Part shown: piece by piece, positions 25,919-37,233 of the stretch | Layout: each line of letters begins with the position of its first letter | Numbering within the stretch: the stretch's first letter is position 1 | Origin: Antedon mediterranea | Lineage: Eukaryota > Echinodermata > Crinoidea > Comatulida > Antedonidae | Length of the DNA: 64,000 bases | Assembly (NCBI RefSeq): GCF_964355755.1 | Contig: NC_092674.1 | Location: 8,003,001 to 8,067,000, forward strand | Direction: 5' to 3' | Position numbers and translations under genes: made by a program | The notes under the pieces: model-generated | What the model was told of the DNA's origin: nothing | The model's input: the letters and a program-made list of their open reading frames with translations, nothing else | Databases searched by the model: none

Positions 25919-27242
25919 CTAGATGGTACGCTCGCTTCGCTCGCGTACCATCTAGGTCGTGCCCACAGATGGTTCTCGAATACACAGTAATTTCAGGGTA
26001 AAAAATCTGGCGATTTTAAATGCACGTACCGCAGGACTATAATACATTGTCGTTTACAGAAACGAATAAGTAGATGATTTATGTAGTCAACCAAAATTAG
26101 CACCCTGGGAATTACTTCCGAAAGAGAAACTTACCACAAAATGAGTCCAAATTGTTTGTTCATTTAAAGAAACCCAATTAGGGTTGAGGGATGGGAAAGA
26201 GGATAGGTACAAAGAGGAACAATTTTTAAATATATTCTTTATCCACGTCAGTAACGAAATCGGGAACGAAATATTGTTTTTATTTTTTATAGGCCTATAA
26301 ATAATATACCACTAACGGTGACTAAATATAGTAAAACATTTGCGATTTAATACTTTGTTAAAACTGTCACTGTCATAGTCGTTTGAAATAGTAAAGTACA
26401 TGTAACGATACACCACTACGACGTTTATATTTTTTGTAATTATTAATTAATGCAAACGTTGAGAAGCAACTGTCAGTAATAAAGTTTATTTGTATATTAC
26501 GTGTTTATATATCTAACAGTAGAGCCTACCCATAATCACAGTAATAAAGTTTATTTGTATATATTTTTTTACATCTAACAGTATTCACAGTAAGACATGT
26601 TTGTATATATTTTTTTACATCTAACAGTATTCACAGTAAGAAATGTTCGATTCAAATGACGACCAAAAATGGTTAATAGGTATTTGCAGTACTGTATTGT
26701 CAAAGTATTGCAAGTTTATTCTCCAAGGGCTCATAAATTTACCTACTTGTGTTAAACCAAACTGGCTGACTGAGAGATTGGAATGTTCCATTCATCGCAA
26801 ATCAATACATTTGTAAAAACGTAAATTAAATCTATCAAAATAGTATTTTTCAAAGAAAATCGGCCTGTCTTCAACATTATGATGCTGTACTCGAGCAGTT
26901 CAACCGGTTTTCAGCTATTAAAAACAATTATCGTAGGAGGAGATAGGAAAATGCGAAGCGTGCTCGTATTATTGTGTGCGGGTATTTTTCAAGTTGGACA
27001 TCCATTAGACAGTGTATACCACGATCGGAAAACACCCCTATTTGGGGCAAATCGTTGAACCTAAATTCGTTTTAATCGTCAATAACTGATTATCTAACTC
27101 AATTTAATTAGTAAACAGGGTTACATCAGGTGGTTAAAATCAGTACCGAAAGTATGAACCAACTTTATATACCATCGAGTAAAAATTCTAGAAATAAACC
27201 GCGATTTATCGAATTTTGCCCTTACGTAAATTTATATATAGA
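25919..27242 (-). mobile_element. Helitron-like non-autonomous element, copy 1
   Basis: In element orientation it begins TCTATATATAAATTTACG and ends with the near-palindrome CTAGATGGTACGC(11 nt)GCGTACCATCTAG. TC at the 5' end, CTAG (CTRR) at the 3' end and a 3'-terminal hairpin are Helitron features. It sits inside the LINE-B RT gene; removing it restores the reading frame with no target duplication, as expected for Helitrons. Two more copies lie at 41,400-42,956 and about 54,534-55,935. It carries no recognisable Rep/helicase. Confidence 0.65.
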
Positions 27243-28453
27243 AGAGAGTTACCTCTAATACATAATGATCGATATTGCCTTTTAATATCCAGTTCGTCCC
27301 TAGTATCATTGCTGATAACACAACCAAGGTAGGTAGTGGATTGAACGTAATTTAGTTCTTTACCACATAGAACAGTAACATAATTACCATTCAGTTTTCT
27401 TTTCCTAGGGCAAAAACACATGCAAATTGATTTTTTTGAATTATATAATACATCAAAGTCATTAGCAAAATCCTCACATATGTTAACCATATTTTGGAGG
27501 GCATCTAAAGAGGGCGCAAGTAACACCATGTCATCTGCATAACTTAAGTTGTTGAACTTTGTATTATTGAGCTCACAACCAAAATTACAATCACTAAGCA
27601 TACTGTTTAAATTGTCAATGTAAACATTATATAACAAAGGAGACATAACACCACCCTGTCTAACGCCATTGGTAACTTTAAAACCTGAAGACATAGAGTT
27701 ACCCCATCTAACAAAAAATCGTTGATTCTCATACCAAGATTTTAGAAGTCTAATAGCAATAATGTTTGTTTCTCTCATAATTAATTGCCTGTACAGTGAC
27801 CAGTGATTGACTCGGTCAAACGCTTTACTCGCGTCGAGAAAACAAGTAAATACGGGGCTCCCATTCCTATTATAGTAATCCACTATCTGCTTAAAAACAA
27901 AGATACAAGTATCCGTTGAGTATTGACTTTTAAAAGCAAACTGGTGATCCCCTGACTTAAGGGTATCTCCACAATAATTGATTAACATTGTTTCAAATAT
28001 CTTAGATACAACAGAAGCAAGAGCTATAGGCCTATAATTATCCATACTCGTAATGTCACCAGATTTACTCTTAATTATAGGCACCAGTACAACTCGTACC
28101 ATTTCATCAGTGACATGGCCGTGGATACACATAGCATTAAAACATAAACTAAGTAAAGTAATAACATGTTTTGAAGCATACTTCAAATGCTCTGCACTAA
28201 GCCCGTCAAACCCAGGGGATTTACCACTATTGAGCTTATTTATACTATCCAATATATTACTATCAGTACAAATTTTATCATCAAAAGCAGATACATTAAT
28301 TTCATTAAGATGTCTTTCAACATAAATTCTATGAGTATCATTGTTAACACAATTGAAAAGCTTCTCATAATGATCAGCCCATGTTTTACATATATTATTA
28401 TCCCCTCTAACATCATTAATAATGTTAGATGAACCAGAAGATGAGTTGTTCAT
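27206..28453 (-). pseudogene. LINE-B reverse transcriptase (N-terminal and catalytic part)
   Basis: Large non-LTR RT frame with GKSPGFDGLSAEHLK, NYRPIALASVVSKIFE, CFLDASKAFDRVNHW, NGVRQGGVMSPLLYNVYID and the catalytic YADDMVLL. It starts mid-protein because the endonuclease part was separated by the insert at 28,712-35,719. At its C-terminus the true LINE frame ends at 27,243; the last residues run into the Helitron-like insert. An in-frame stop lies between this frame and the linker at 28,520-28,711. The APE-type endonuclease plus RT layout fits the Jockey/CR1 group; the exact clade was not determined. Confidence 0.85.
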
Positions 28454-28519
28454 ACGCTTTACGTTATTCCAAAAACTGTTAAAATCGTTATTAATATAAG
28501 AGTTCGCAATCTTATCAGC

Positions 28520-28711
28520 TCAAAGTTGCTCTTCATTCTGTCTGCAGTTCCGAAGAGCCAGTTTAAAACGAGATCTAGCAACTTTCATGGTATCAAATAA
28601 AGGACCATGTCTAGGTTTCCCATTAAATTTCCACAACAAGAAAGCTTCCCTAGCTATATCATGAGCTTCCGAAACATAGTCGTTCAAACCGGGAACAACG
28701 TTAAAAGATTT
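28520..28711 (-). pseudogene. LINE-B endonuclease-RT linker
   Basis: This frame joins the endonuclease to the RT domain and contains VVPGLNDYVSEAHDIARE. Removing the 7-kb insert puts it directly in frame after the endonuclease residues HES at 35,720. It is followed by an in-frame stop before the RT block at 28,453. Confidence 0.65.
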
Positions 28712-29182
28712 TTTGACACATGTGAGCCCGATAAACAAAAACAAGGAAACAAGTATTGGTTGTAAAGTTATTTAATATGAATGGCAAGTCATCGTTGCAG
28801 CATGCACGTAAAAGGAAAACATAAAAAAGGAACATTGGGATGCTCTGAAAGGGCCAAAACACATGTCTCAAAATCGTAATTGAAAACAAAATAAAGAGGG
28901 AGTGGAGGGAGGGAAGTGAAAATTATTTTACTTAGCCAAAAACTGGCGTGGTAATCTGTTGACAGCGTGAGGTGAAGAGGATGAGATGCTCACGCTGTCA
29001 AAAGATGATTGCGAGGGCGCCCCGCAATCACGTGATTTTGACACATGTGAGCCCGATAAACAAAAACAAGGAAACAAGTATTGGTTGTAAAGTTATTTAA
29101 TATGAATGGCAAGTCATCGTTGCAGCATGCACGTAAAAGGAAAACATAAAAAAGGAACATTGGGATGCTCTGAAAGGGCCAA
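28712..29182 (-). repeat. B1-A2-B2 split direct repeats of the recombinase retroelement
   Basis: B copies at 28,712-28,857 and 29,037-29,182 (146 bp each, essentially identical) flank A2 at 28,914-29,036. A2 matches A1 at 35,597-35,719 (123 bp each). A contains two perfect hairpins: TTGACAGCGTGAG/CTCACGCTGTCAA (28,959-29,001) and TGATTGCG/CGCAATCA (29,006-29,030). Confidence 0.85.
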
Positions 29183-29224
29183 CACAGTTGGCAACGAAGG
29201 GGCCAACGAAGCAGCCCAAATTAA

Positions 29225-29700
29225 GTGCAGGTAGAACCGATGACAAGCCATTCAGATGATGGTGCAACATATGTTGACACCCAGAACGTATAGAAACTAT
29301 CTACATAGTCTACCTGGAGCAACATGTGTTGACTCCAGTACCCGGTTGACCATTAGCGCCTGATAGGTGGAGCAACCAAATATTGACATCGAAAAACGTA
29401 TAGAAACACCTACATTAGTCTACCTGGAGCAACATGTGTTGACTCCAGTACATGTTTAAACATTTTAATTAGGTAGGCAGTGTAATCAAATGTTGGCACC
29501 GAAAAACGTATAGAAACAATCTACATTAGTCTGCCTGGGGCAACATGTGTTGACTCCAGTACGCGTTTGAGAATTGAGTTTAATAAACGGTGCAACACCG
29601 AAAACATATAAATAACTTATAAGTCTACCTGGAGCAACGTGTTGACTCCGATTGAACATATGATTATAATTGGCGGTGCAACCTATGCTGTCACCGAAAG
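29225..29700. repeat. Degenerate tandem repeat, about 110-bp unit
   Basis: About four units share GGAGCAACATGTGTTGACTCC and CACCGAAAAACGTATAG-type words. It lies inside the retroelement, downstream of the recombinase frame. Non-coding. Confidence 0.75.
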
Positions 29701-30001
29701 AAAACAAAAATAAAATAAGTAAAACGATATACAGAAAAAATAAGTATCAAACTTTGTTTAAGCTTGACGCTTAATACCCAGTCATGCTTAGGAAATATGC
29801 CAACCAGCCAGCACCCATATTTACAATGCTGTATTTGACAAAGTTATGTGGTTCGACCATCGTCCAAAAATCAAAATGTCTTGGTGAGAGTGTCAAAGTT
29901 GGTGAAGGTCGGTAGCTCGACCGATTCTGAAAGAATGAGTGTTAAACTGTGTATGTTCCAGACTAGCATGGCGAGCTAATTGTTTATAGCATTAGTGTGT
30001 G

Positions 30002-30419
30002 TTCTGCGGCCTTGGAGACTACTGCTTCACTGGCTCTGAGGCATGCGAAGTAACATATTATGAACAAGGCTCTGTATAGGATGAATTCGTATTTGGATTT
30101 CATGCTACCTCGCATATGTCCAATTAGCGTTACAAGAATGTCGGAGGTGACCGGCGGTCTGATCGGTTTGGATGGAGTTCGTTTTTTGTTTCGCTACTCC
30201 TCTGCATAAATTGCTGACTGCTGGATTTGCGGTAACGTCTTCCATAAATGATACCCTGTGCACGAATGACACTGGGCTAAGGTAGTTTCGAATCGTGGAA
30301 ATCGCCAGTGCATTTTTAGTCAGCTTACTTACATAGAGAACAATTGTCTGTGGAGTCGCTGGTAGCGGAAGGCTTAGTGATTTCCCGAATTGGTTAAAAT
30401 GGTGCCATTTGCTTTTATA
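30002..30419 (-). pseudogene. Tyrosine recombinase fragment
   Basis: Read by hand on the minus strand. The N-terminal SAM-like region contains ALAISTIRNYLSPVSFVHRV. After a frameshift near 30,150 the core-domain start reads RPPVTSDILVTLIGHMRG and then CYFACLRASEAV, where the Arg in LRASE is the expected first catalytic arginine. The later HxxR and Tyr motifs were not found. Family: recombinase of DIRS/Ngaro retroelements, which integrates circular cDNA. Broken by the frameshift. Confidence 0.6.
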
Positions 30420-30454
30420 GTTACTAGCGGTTCATTTACTTAATGAGTTCCACA

Positions 30455-30841
30455 TTAGCTCTCGTGTGAGGATCTTGAGTTGTTTAGTGGTTCAAAGTAG
30501 ATTGGTTGTAAGTGTTTTGGTATCTTTAGCGGTGTGCGGTTCATACTGTGCTCCTCTAGCATGGCCTCCGTTTCCTGAAAACGAGAAAGAGCGTCACATA
30601 TCCTGTTTTGCTTACCAGGGATGTGCCTGGCTGTAAACTGAATGTTGTTTAGTAGTAACAAAAGGACGATAGCGCGAACTACTCTCATGACCTTTTCGTT
30701 TGATGACAATTTTTTGTTAAGCACATATACATCAGCTAGGTTATCACAGTGGAAAACTACATGGGTGTTGGCTAGCTGTTTTGCAAAAATCGAAAGCATG
30801 ACATAGATGGGGTAAATTTCGAGAACCATGATGTCGAACAT
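30455..30841 (-). pseudogene. DIRS-type RNase H domain
   Basis: Contains LEIYPIYVMLSIFAKQLAN, VVFHCDNLADVYVLNKK and FTARHIPGKQNRICDALSRF. The DN and HIPGKxNxxxDALSR motifs are the hallmark of the RNase H that follows RT in DIRS/Ngaro elements and would remove the RNA template. A fragment of a longer polyprotein. Confidence 0.75.
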
Positions 30842-31232
30842 TTTCCAAGTTTCCGGCCAGCGGCCTTGAATCCAGAACTTTTGGAAGGTCGCACCAAGTG
30901 CGGTTTTTGAGGCATCAGAGGAGAAATGTAAATGCTGCGAGTCAAATTTTTGTGGGGGTGAAAAATGGTAACGCCATTGTGTTTGCTAAGAAAGTCGGCC
31001 CAAATTTGGAGATCCTCCTTTGCTGAGTCAGAAAGGTGAATAGTTGAAAAGGGGTTAGTTAGACCGGCCGTTAGGGCATTAAGCCTTCTTAGGAACGCCA
31101 GTCCAGAGGGTATAACCCAGGTGGCAAATTGTAGCTTTTCAAAAAGATTGGGGGGGCTCTCAATGTAGTTGAGTGAAGTTTTGAACTTTAAAGGGGGTAA
31201 CGTAATTTTATTATCTCAGATGGAAGCCTGTC

Positions 31233-31454
31233 TTACATTTTCTGTAAATCAAGTTCAATACCCAGGAAGGAAATGGTGGTGGTGGGTGAAATTGTTTTGT
31301 GCGGTGCTAGAGGTATGCCACCGCGGTCAGCAAGCGCCTTGGATATCTTCAAGGAGTTCGCACACAGTTGGTGTGTGTCTTCAATGACGAGGATGTCGTC
31401 TAATATTTTCACGTTATTGGGCTGTTTTAACTTTTTTATAAGGAAAAATTTCAC
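31233..31454 (-). pseudogene. Retroelement RT catalytic segment
   Basis: Contains LDDILVIEDTHQLC (the YxDD-box region, with Leu in place of Tyr) followed by PLAPHKT and FLGIELDLQKM. These match DIRS/Ngaro reverse transcriptases, where the KT and FLGIELD motifs follow the catalytic DD. Interrupted on both sides by frameshifts. Confidence 0.65.
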
Positions 31455-32270
31455 TCCGTCAGAAAACTTATTGGATATTTGACCCGAAGATCCGCCGCCT
31501 TGGGGAAGCGTTTTATCGTAGTAATACTGGCCTAACCACGTGAAACCTGTGAGGTGATATTGGCATGGCCTCCGTTTCCTGAGTGGGATGTAAATGTATT
31601 AGTCTGTATGCGTCACTGGTGTCCGTCTTGGCCATGAATGCCGGGTGATTGTGTATGTCAATTATGTCTATTGCGTTGGCAATTGTTTCGTAAAGAACTG
31701 TTATGCAAAACCCAGGGATGTTGTGATTGACAGCGTTTGAGTCGTAGGGATAGGAGAGGTTGTGGAGGATACGACATTTTTCAGGTACGGAATTTCCGGA
31801 AGGTTGTTGATGATAGCTTGGGAGTTAGTTGCTGTAAAAGCAGCCCCGTGTAAGGTAGAAGCCATGAGCGAAACATAGGGTTAAGTAAGCGTGGTGTTTG
31901 TAACCAGATAGGAGTGCGCTTATTCTAGTGGGAATTATTGGGATCCCGAGCACTGAAAAACGAGTGGCGATACTGACAGTTTGTCTGGACACATCTATTG
32001 AATCTGTTATGGTAGGAGAAGCCGAGTGGACGCTCCACGGTTGGATGGGTTAGAGGTTTATGGTTAGCTCGTTGCGTCTAGTTTATGCAGGAGGTCGGCT
32101 CGAACCGATGACCAAGAGCAAAGTGTGTACTCAGTAGCCATTCGAAATTATCAGTCGTAAAAGTACCATTAATTTGGATGACTGCGCATGAGGTATTTAA
32201 TATACTTAAAATAATTAAGATGTCCTGCGTATATTTACTTAAATAAAATTGTGGCAAAGTCGTGAAAGGC

Positions 32271-32495
32271 CTAGTGCCAGTTGTGTTCGTTTAAGATGCG
32301 GCATTTGGGCTTAGGCACAAGTTCAAAGGTACCAGTGAACGTTGGCGTCAAAGCTTCCGCTGCGCTGTTGAAGTCGAGCAGATTGTGCAGCTCAATGAAT
32401 TTGTGGGAGATTATTTTCTCTTTAAGTTTTTGACAAGGTAGTGGGTTTGAGGAAGAGAGCTGCCGGTAGGTTCGGCTTAGCGACATTAATCTCAA
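32271..32495 (-). pseudogene. Retroelement RT N-terminal segment (probable)
   Basis: A 74-codon frame with FIELHNLLDFNSAAEA and FELVPKPKCRILNEH, upstream of the RT catalytic segment on the same strand. The position and a basic KPKCR stretch fit the start of RT in this element class, but similarity is weak. Confidence 0.35.
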
Positions 32496-32573
32496 CCACA
32501 GAAGTTACCAGGGTTTCGACGATATGCCTCATGTCCTTTAATTCTTATTTATGTCAAATTCAGGTACTGGCAC

Positions 32574-32576
<3 letters not shown>

Positions 32577-32608
<32 letters not shown>
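32577..32608. repeat. Poly-T run of about 32 nt
   Basis: A homopolymer inside the retroelement; it is an A run on the coding (minus) strand. No function is evident. Confidence 0.9.
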
Positions 32609-32609
<1 letters not shown>

Positions 32610-32819
32610 GTGCCGTATTTTTTACCTCTTGTTAGTTCTTTTCCGTCCTGACATGGTGTATCTGTAAGAAAATCGTTGTGCAATTAAGACGGAAAGAAAA
32701 ATGTGTGTGGACAGATATCATCAAGTTGCAGGGGAAAAGGGCTCTGCAACCATGTTAAAGGAGGGAAAAAAAAAGATTGGAGACAAAAGTCAGCATTGGG
32801 GTAGAAAATGAAACCAGCA

Positions 32820-34870
32820 TGAGTCATTTAAAGAAATGCTGTACTTAGAGGAGGGTGATAAGACACCACCGCCGTATGGGGTGATAGTAGGGGGACCAGC
32901 ATGAGTCATATAACCAGCATGAGTCATATAACCAGCATGAGTCATATAATGAATGCTGTACTTAAGAGCATGAGTGATAAAACACCGCCGTATGTGGAGG
33001 GTAGTTAATGAACCAGCATAAGTAATTATGCGGTGGTAGTAGGGAAACCAGCATGAGTCATATAATGAATGCTGTACTTAAGAGCATGAGTGATAAAAAC
33101 ACCGCCGTATGTGGGGTGGGTAATGAACCAGCATAAGAAATTATGTGGTGGTAGTAGGGTTAATGAACCAGCATAAGTAATTATGTGGTGGTAATAGGGG
33201 AACCAGCATGAGTCATAATATAATGAATGAACCAGCATAAGAAATTATGTGGTGGTAGTAGTCATATAATGGTAAACCAGCATAAGAAATTATGTGGTGG
33301 TAGTAGTCATATAATGGTAAACCAGCATAAGAAATTATGTGGTGGTAGTAGTCATATAATGGTGAACCAGCATAAGAAATTATGTGGTGGTAGTAGTCAT
33401 ATAATGGTAAACCAGCATAAGAAATTATGTGGTGGTAGTAGTCATATAATGGTAAACCAGCATAAGAAATTATGTGGTGGTAGTAGTCATATAATGGTGA
33501 ACCAGCATAAGAAATTATGTGGTGGTAGTAGTCATATAATGGTAAACCAGCATAAGAAATTATGTGGTGGTAGTAGTCATATAATGGTAAACCAGCATAA
33601 GAAATTATGTGGTGGTAGTAGTCATATAATGGTAAACCAGCATAAGAAATTATTTGGTGGTAGTAGTCATATAATGGTGAACCAGCATAAGAAATTATGT
33701 GGTGGTAGTAGTCATATAATGGTAAACCAGCATAAGAAATTATGTGGTGGTAGTAGTCATATAATGGTGAACCAGCATAAGAAATTATGTGGTGGTAGTA
33801 GTCATATAATGGTAAACCAGCATAAGAAATTATGTGGTGGTAGTAGTCATATAATGGTGAACCAGCATAAGAAATTATGTGGTGGTAGTAGTCATATAAT
33901 GGTAAACCAGCATAAGAAATTATGTGGTGGTAGTAGTCATATAATGGTGAACCAGCATAAGAAATTATGTGGTGGTAGTAGTCATATAATGGTAAACCAG
34001 CATAAGAAATTATGTGGTGGTAGTATTCAAATAATGGTAAACCAGCATAAGAAATTATGTGGTGGTAGTATTCATATAATGGTGAACCAGCATAAGAAAT
34101 TATGTGGTGGTAGTAGTCATATAATGGTAAACCAGCATAAGAAATTATGTGGTGGTAGTATTCAAATAATGGTGAACCAGCATAAGAAATTATGTGGTGG
34201 TAGTAGTGAAACCAGCATGAGTCATATAACCAGCATGAGTCATATAAAGAATGCTGTACTTAAGGGCATGAGTGATAAAACACCGCCGTATGTGGAGGTA
34301 GGTAATGAACCAGCATAAGAAATTATGTGGTGGTAGAAGGGTTAATGAACCAGCATAAGAAATTATGTGGTGGTAGTATTGAAACCAGCATGAGTCATAA
34401 AATGAATGCTGTACTTAAGAGCATGAGTGATAAAACACCGCCGTATGTGGGGGTAGTAAATGAATCAGCATAAGTAATTATGTGGTGGTAGTATGGGAAC
34501 CAGCATGAGTCAAAATGAATGCTGTACGTAAGAGGATGAGTGATAAAACACCGGCGTATGTCGGCGTATGAACCAGCATAAGCAATTTATGTGGTGGTAG
34601 TATAGGAACCAGCATGAGTCATATAATGAATGCTGTACTTAAGAGGATGAGTGATAAAACACCGGCGTATGTCGGCGTATGAACCAGCATAAGTCAATTA
34701 TGTGGTGGTAGTATAGGAACCAGCATCATATCGTCATAATGAATGCTGTACTTGGGAAACTAGCATGAGTCATAATGAATGCTGTACTTTGGAAACCAGC
34801 ATGTGTCTTAATATAATGAATGATGTACTTGGGGAACCAGCATGAGTCATAAGATGAATGCTATACTAAC
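32820..34870. repeat. Minisatellite region in the retroelement 5' part
   Basis: The core 33,227-34,207 is about 22 near-identical 45-bp units (AACCAGCATAAGAAATTATG plus GTGGTGGTAGTAGTCATATA and a short link). Both sides carry rearranged longer units with GAATGCTGTACTT, GAGTGATAAAACACCGCCG and AACCAGCATGAGTCATA. Because 45 is a multiple of 3, one frame stays open for 363 codons (33,227-34,318). That frame is on the strand opposite the element's genes and is probably not translated. Confidence 0.9.
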
Positions 34871-35596
34871 TATAAACCATTCAGATTTGTGCAAAATATT
34901 TGCCAGTTTAGCGTAGCATCAAGAAAGAAAAACAACAAGTTATTATTTATTTCTTTTGGATGTAACAATGGGAAAATAATAAATGGTGTCAACAGTGTAT
35001 TGCCTGGCATTTTGTTTTGTTTATTCTGTTTAATTATGTATTTTTTTTCCTCTAAAATCCGGTTCCGGATTGTCCACAGTGACTGCAGTAGTAGTAACAG
35101 ATAATAAGATTGTTGTTATTTAATGGCAAAAGTTAGCATAAGAGGCTCCGTGCATGAAAGCAGACCTTACTTTTTAAGTACTAGGTCATTCGATCCGAGG
35201 TCGATTATCAAAAATCTGGCTTGAATGTTGCCACTTGATTTACAAAATTAGTTAGGTCGTTTATCTTTAGGCCGGGCACCCCCCAAAGAACAGTACAGTA
35301 TTATCATAGTGATGACTGATTCGGAAGTCAGGCAAAGGTTGATGCTCCATGTGTGAACCAAGTATGGAGTCGGACGAATTACCCAAGCCGTGTTGGAAAG
35401 CGAGGCTTTCGCTCAAACCGGAAACGAATGAGTTGAGCCTAGTAGGACACAACCAGACAACAAAATTACAGTAAAGTACAACAAATCGAACAGAATGGGG
35501 GTAAGATAAGGTGTTAGATGAATTCCAGTCAAAGAATATTGTGTGAGTTCACACAGCCTATAAGTGTATGAGGATAAAATGAACTGGTAAATGTAA
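34871..35596 (-). other. Retroelement leader region, no gene seen
   Basis: Between the minisatellite and the A1 terminal repeat, at the 5' side of the element on its coding strand. The longest minus-strand frame (35,267-35,452) has no recognisable gag features. Confidence 0.5.
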
Positions 35597-35719
35597 AAGT
35601 GAAAATTATTTTACTTAGCCAAAAACTGGCGTGGTAATCTGTTGACAGCGTGAGGTGAAGAGGATGAGATGCTCACGCTGTCAAAAGATGATTGCGAGGG
35701 CGCCCCGCAATCACGTGAT
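35597..35719 (-). repeat. A1 terminal repeat of the recombinase retroelement
   Basis: Matches A2 at 28,914-29,036, including the two perfect hairpins (35,642-35,684 and 35,689-35,713). It ends CACGTGAT at the LINE-B junction. The element's internal A-B junction (CACGTGAT|TTTGACAC) defines both ends. Confidence 0.85.
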
Positions 35720-36727
35720 ACTTTCATGCGAAACAAATGAATGATTAGCAGCTTGATTAAGACAAGAAATTATATTATTATACAAAGTATCAATATCATC
35801 AAAATGTTTAGTGTCACCACAATTCACATCATTGCATGAACATACTGAAGGACGAATAACAACATCATTAAGCAACAATTCAGTACGCTCCTGATAGTTG
35901 TAAATTTCCTGATGAGTAACCTTCTGCCAATTTATATTGCTTGTATAATTCTTTTGGTTATCTTTTTCATGTTCAATTTCAAAAGAAAAATCATAAACAA
36001 AGCAAAGTGGAAAATGATCCGAACCGATCATGTCATAACGTATGGAAAGCTCTTTTATCCGAGCATTAGCTCCGTTGGTAGACAGGACATGATAAAGCCA
36101 ACTCGTTGTAGCAAAAGCATCACTGATATAAGTAAAGTTATCAGAGTGCTGTCCTAATAAATTTAAATCAGTTAAAATTAAGTCGCACTCGGATGTAAAA
36201 TTTAACAATTCAGCACCAAATCTTTTTTTGTGATCAGCATTAAAATCACCACATACAATAACTTTATCACCATGGAAATCACTAATTATAGATTGAATTG
36301 TACCCAGGTAGTCAACAAATTCAGCGAAGTGCTCATCGCACTCATAAGGAAGATATACATTGATAAAGAGTGTAATATCATTACCACTTCCTAGTTCCAA
36401 ACCAATAATCCTATTGTCGTTGTAATTAACTGTTTTGATGTAGTCGTGCAAACATTTTCTATAAAATATGGCAATGCCTCCATAGGGGCGTCCTTCAAGT
36501 AAGCCATCGGAACTCTTAACAGATGATATCCCAAAACAATCAAACTCTTCATGTAATGATTTTAATATAGGTAACTCGTCATCAAGCAGCCAATGCTCCT
36601 GAATGGCAATAATATCATTACTCATGACAAGATCATAAATTTCTTTTTTGCGAGATTTAAATGACCTACAGTTAAAAGAAACACATTTCAGTTTACTACA
36701 ATTAATTTTAGATTCACTATCCATCAT
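35711..36727 (-). pseudogene. LINE-B ORF2 start: APE-type endonuclease
   Basis: Begins MMDSES and contains SFNCRSFKSRKKEI, IAIQEHWLL, NVYLPYE, VIVCGDFNADH and DMIGSDHFPLCF. These are the N, QE, GDFN and SDH motifs of apurinic-type endonucleases that nick target DNA for LINE insertion. The LINE frame is real down to 35,720; the last residues come from the inserted retroelement. The rest of ORF2 resumes at 28,711. The start codon overlaps the end of ORF1 by 11 nt. Confidence 0.85.
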
Positions 36728-37233
36728 GATGTATTGTTTGCCTTATCGGTTCATAATACCGTCTGACTATAGCAGATTGAGGCCAGAGCTCCGCTTCATT
36801 AATACAGTTCTTATGTGCAAAACCGCATTCAACCATAAACGAAGTATAGTCAGAACGCTTACTAGGCAACACTTCCACAGTAACGTCAATTTTCTTTACT
36901 CTTTTTAGATACGATTTTATTTCGTCCGCTTTAGTATCAGGACTCAGATTTCCTACATACATCTTGTAAGGTGGGGGATCCCTACCTTTTAAAGCAATAT
37001 CAACACCGGTTCCACGCTTGAAATTACCCCGTTTGCGTTTTCGTCTTGGGTACTGAAAGCCGTCATCACAATCCATCCAATCACGAGCGTCCGGATCACT
37101 GGAAGGCGGAGCTTGCCTACGCGCATGAGTCATTACGTCATGTTTGTTTACTTCTGGACGGGTAATTCCCCTCTTCAATACTGGTACGGTAGCTGATTTC
37201 ACAAACTGTGTTACCGATGTAAACAGGGATGTA
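35720..37233 (-). mobile_element. LINE-B 5' part
   Basis: 5' portion of LINE-B: short leader, ORF1 and the endonuclease part of ORF2. Together with 27,243-28,711 and 25,438-25,918 it gives an element of about 3.5 kb once the two inserts are removed. It interrupts the Rex1-like LINE just after FADDTCLVGLISNNN; the host frame resumes as EYVEQFVVWC at about 25,437. Confidence 0.75.
36717..37202 (-). CDS. LINE-B ORF1 (RNA-binding protein)
   Basis: 161 codons ending in an 11-nt overlap with ORF2. The first part is basic (PRRKRKRGNFKRG). The second is RRM-like, with YKMYVGNLSPDTKADEI, and ends with the conserved ELWPQSAIVRRYYEP stretch seen in ORF1 proteins of many metazoan LINEs. It would coat element RNA. 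The overlap suggests ORF2 is translated by termination-reinitiation. It is the only LINE-B frame here that looks intact. Confidence 0.65.
   Translation of the reverse strand: MKSATVPVLKRGITRPEVNKHDVMTHARRQAPPSSDPDARDWMDCDDGFQYPRRKRKRGNFKRGTGVDIALKGRDPPPYKMYVGNLSPDTKADEIKSYLKRVKKIDVTVEVLPSKRSDYTSFMVECGFAHKNCINEAELWPQSAIVRRYYEPIRQTIHHDG

Larger units (their letters stand above)
28712..35719 (-). mobile_element. Ngaro/PAT-like tyrosine-recombinase retroelement, 7.0 kb
   Basis: Read on the minus strand it has the split-direct-repeat layout A1 (35,719-35,597), internal region, B1 (29,182-29,037), A2 (29,036-28,914), B2 (28,857-28,712). A is 123 bp and B is 146 bp. The internal region holds RT (about 32,495-31,233), DIRS-type RNase H (30,841-30,455) and a tyrosine-recombinase fragment (30,419-30,002). 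It is inserted in the LINE-B endonuclease-RT frame; excision restores the frame exactly with no target duplication, as expected for recombinase-mediated insertion. Frameshifts and stops make it non-autonomous. Confidence 0.8.

Noticed and set aside
33227-34318. 363-codon frame as a real protein gene
   Set aside because: A pure minisatellite translation, antisense to the host retroelement. Kept only as an observation.
34889-35236. tRNA-like pieces near 35,200
   Set aside because: No cloverleaf could be built. No tRNA or rRNA gene was recognised anywhere in the window.
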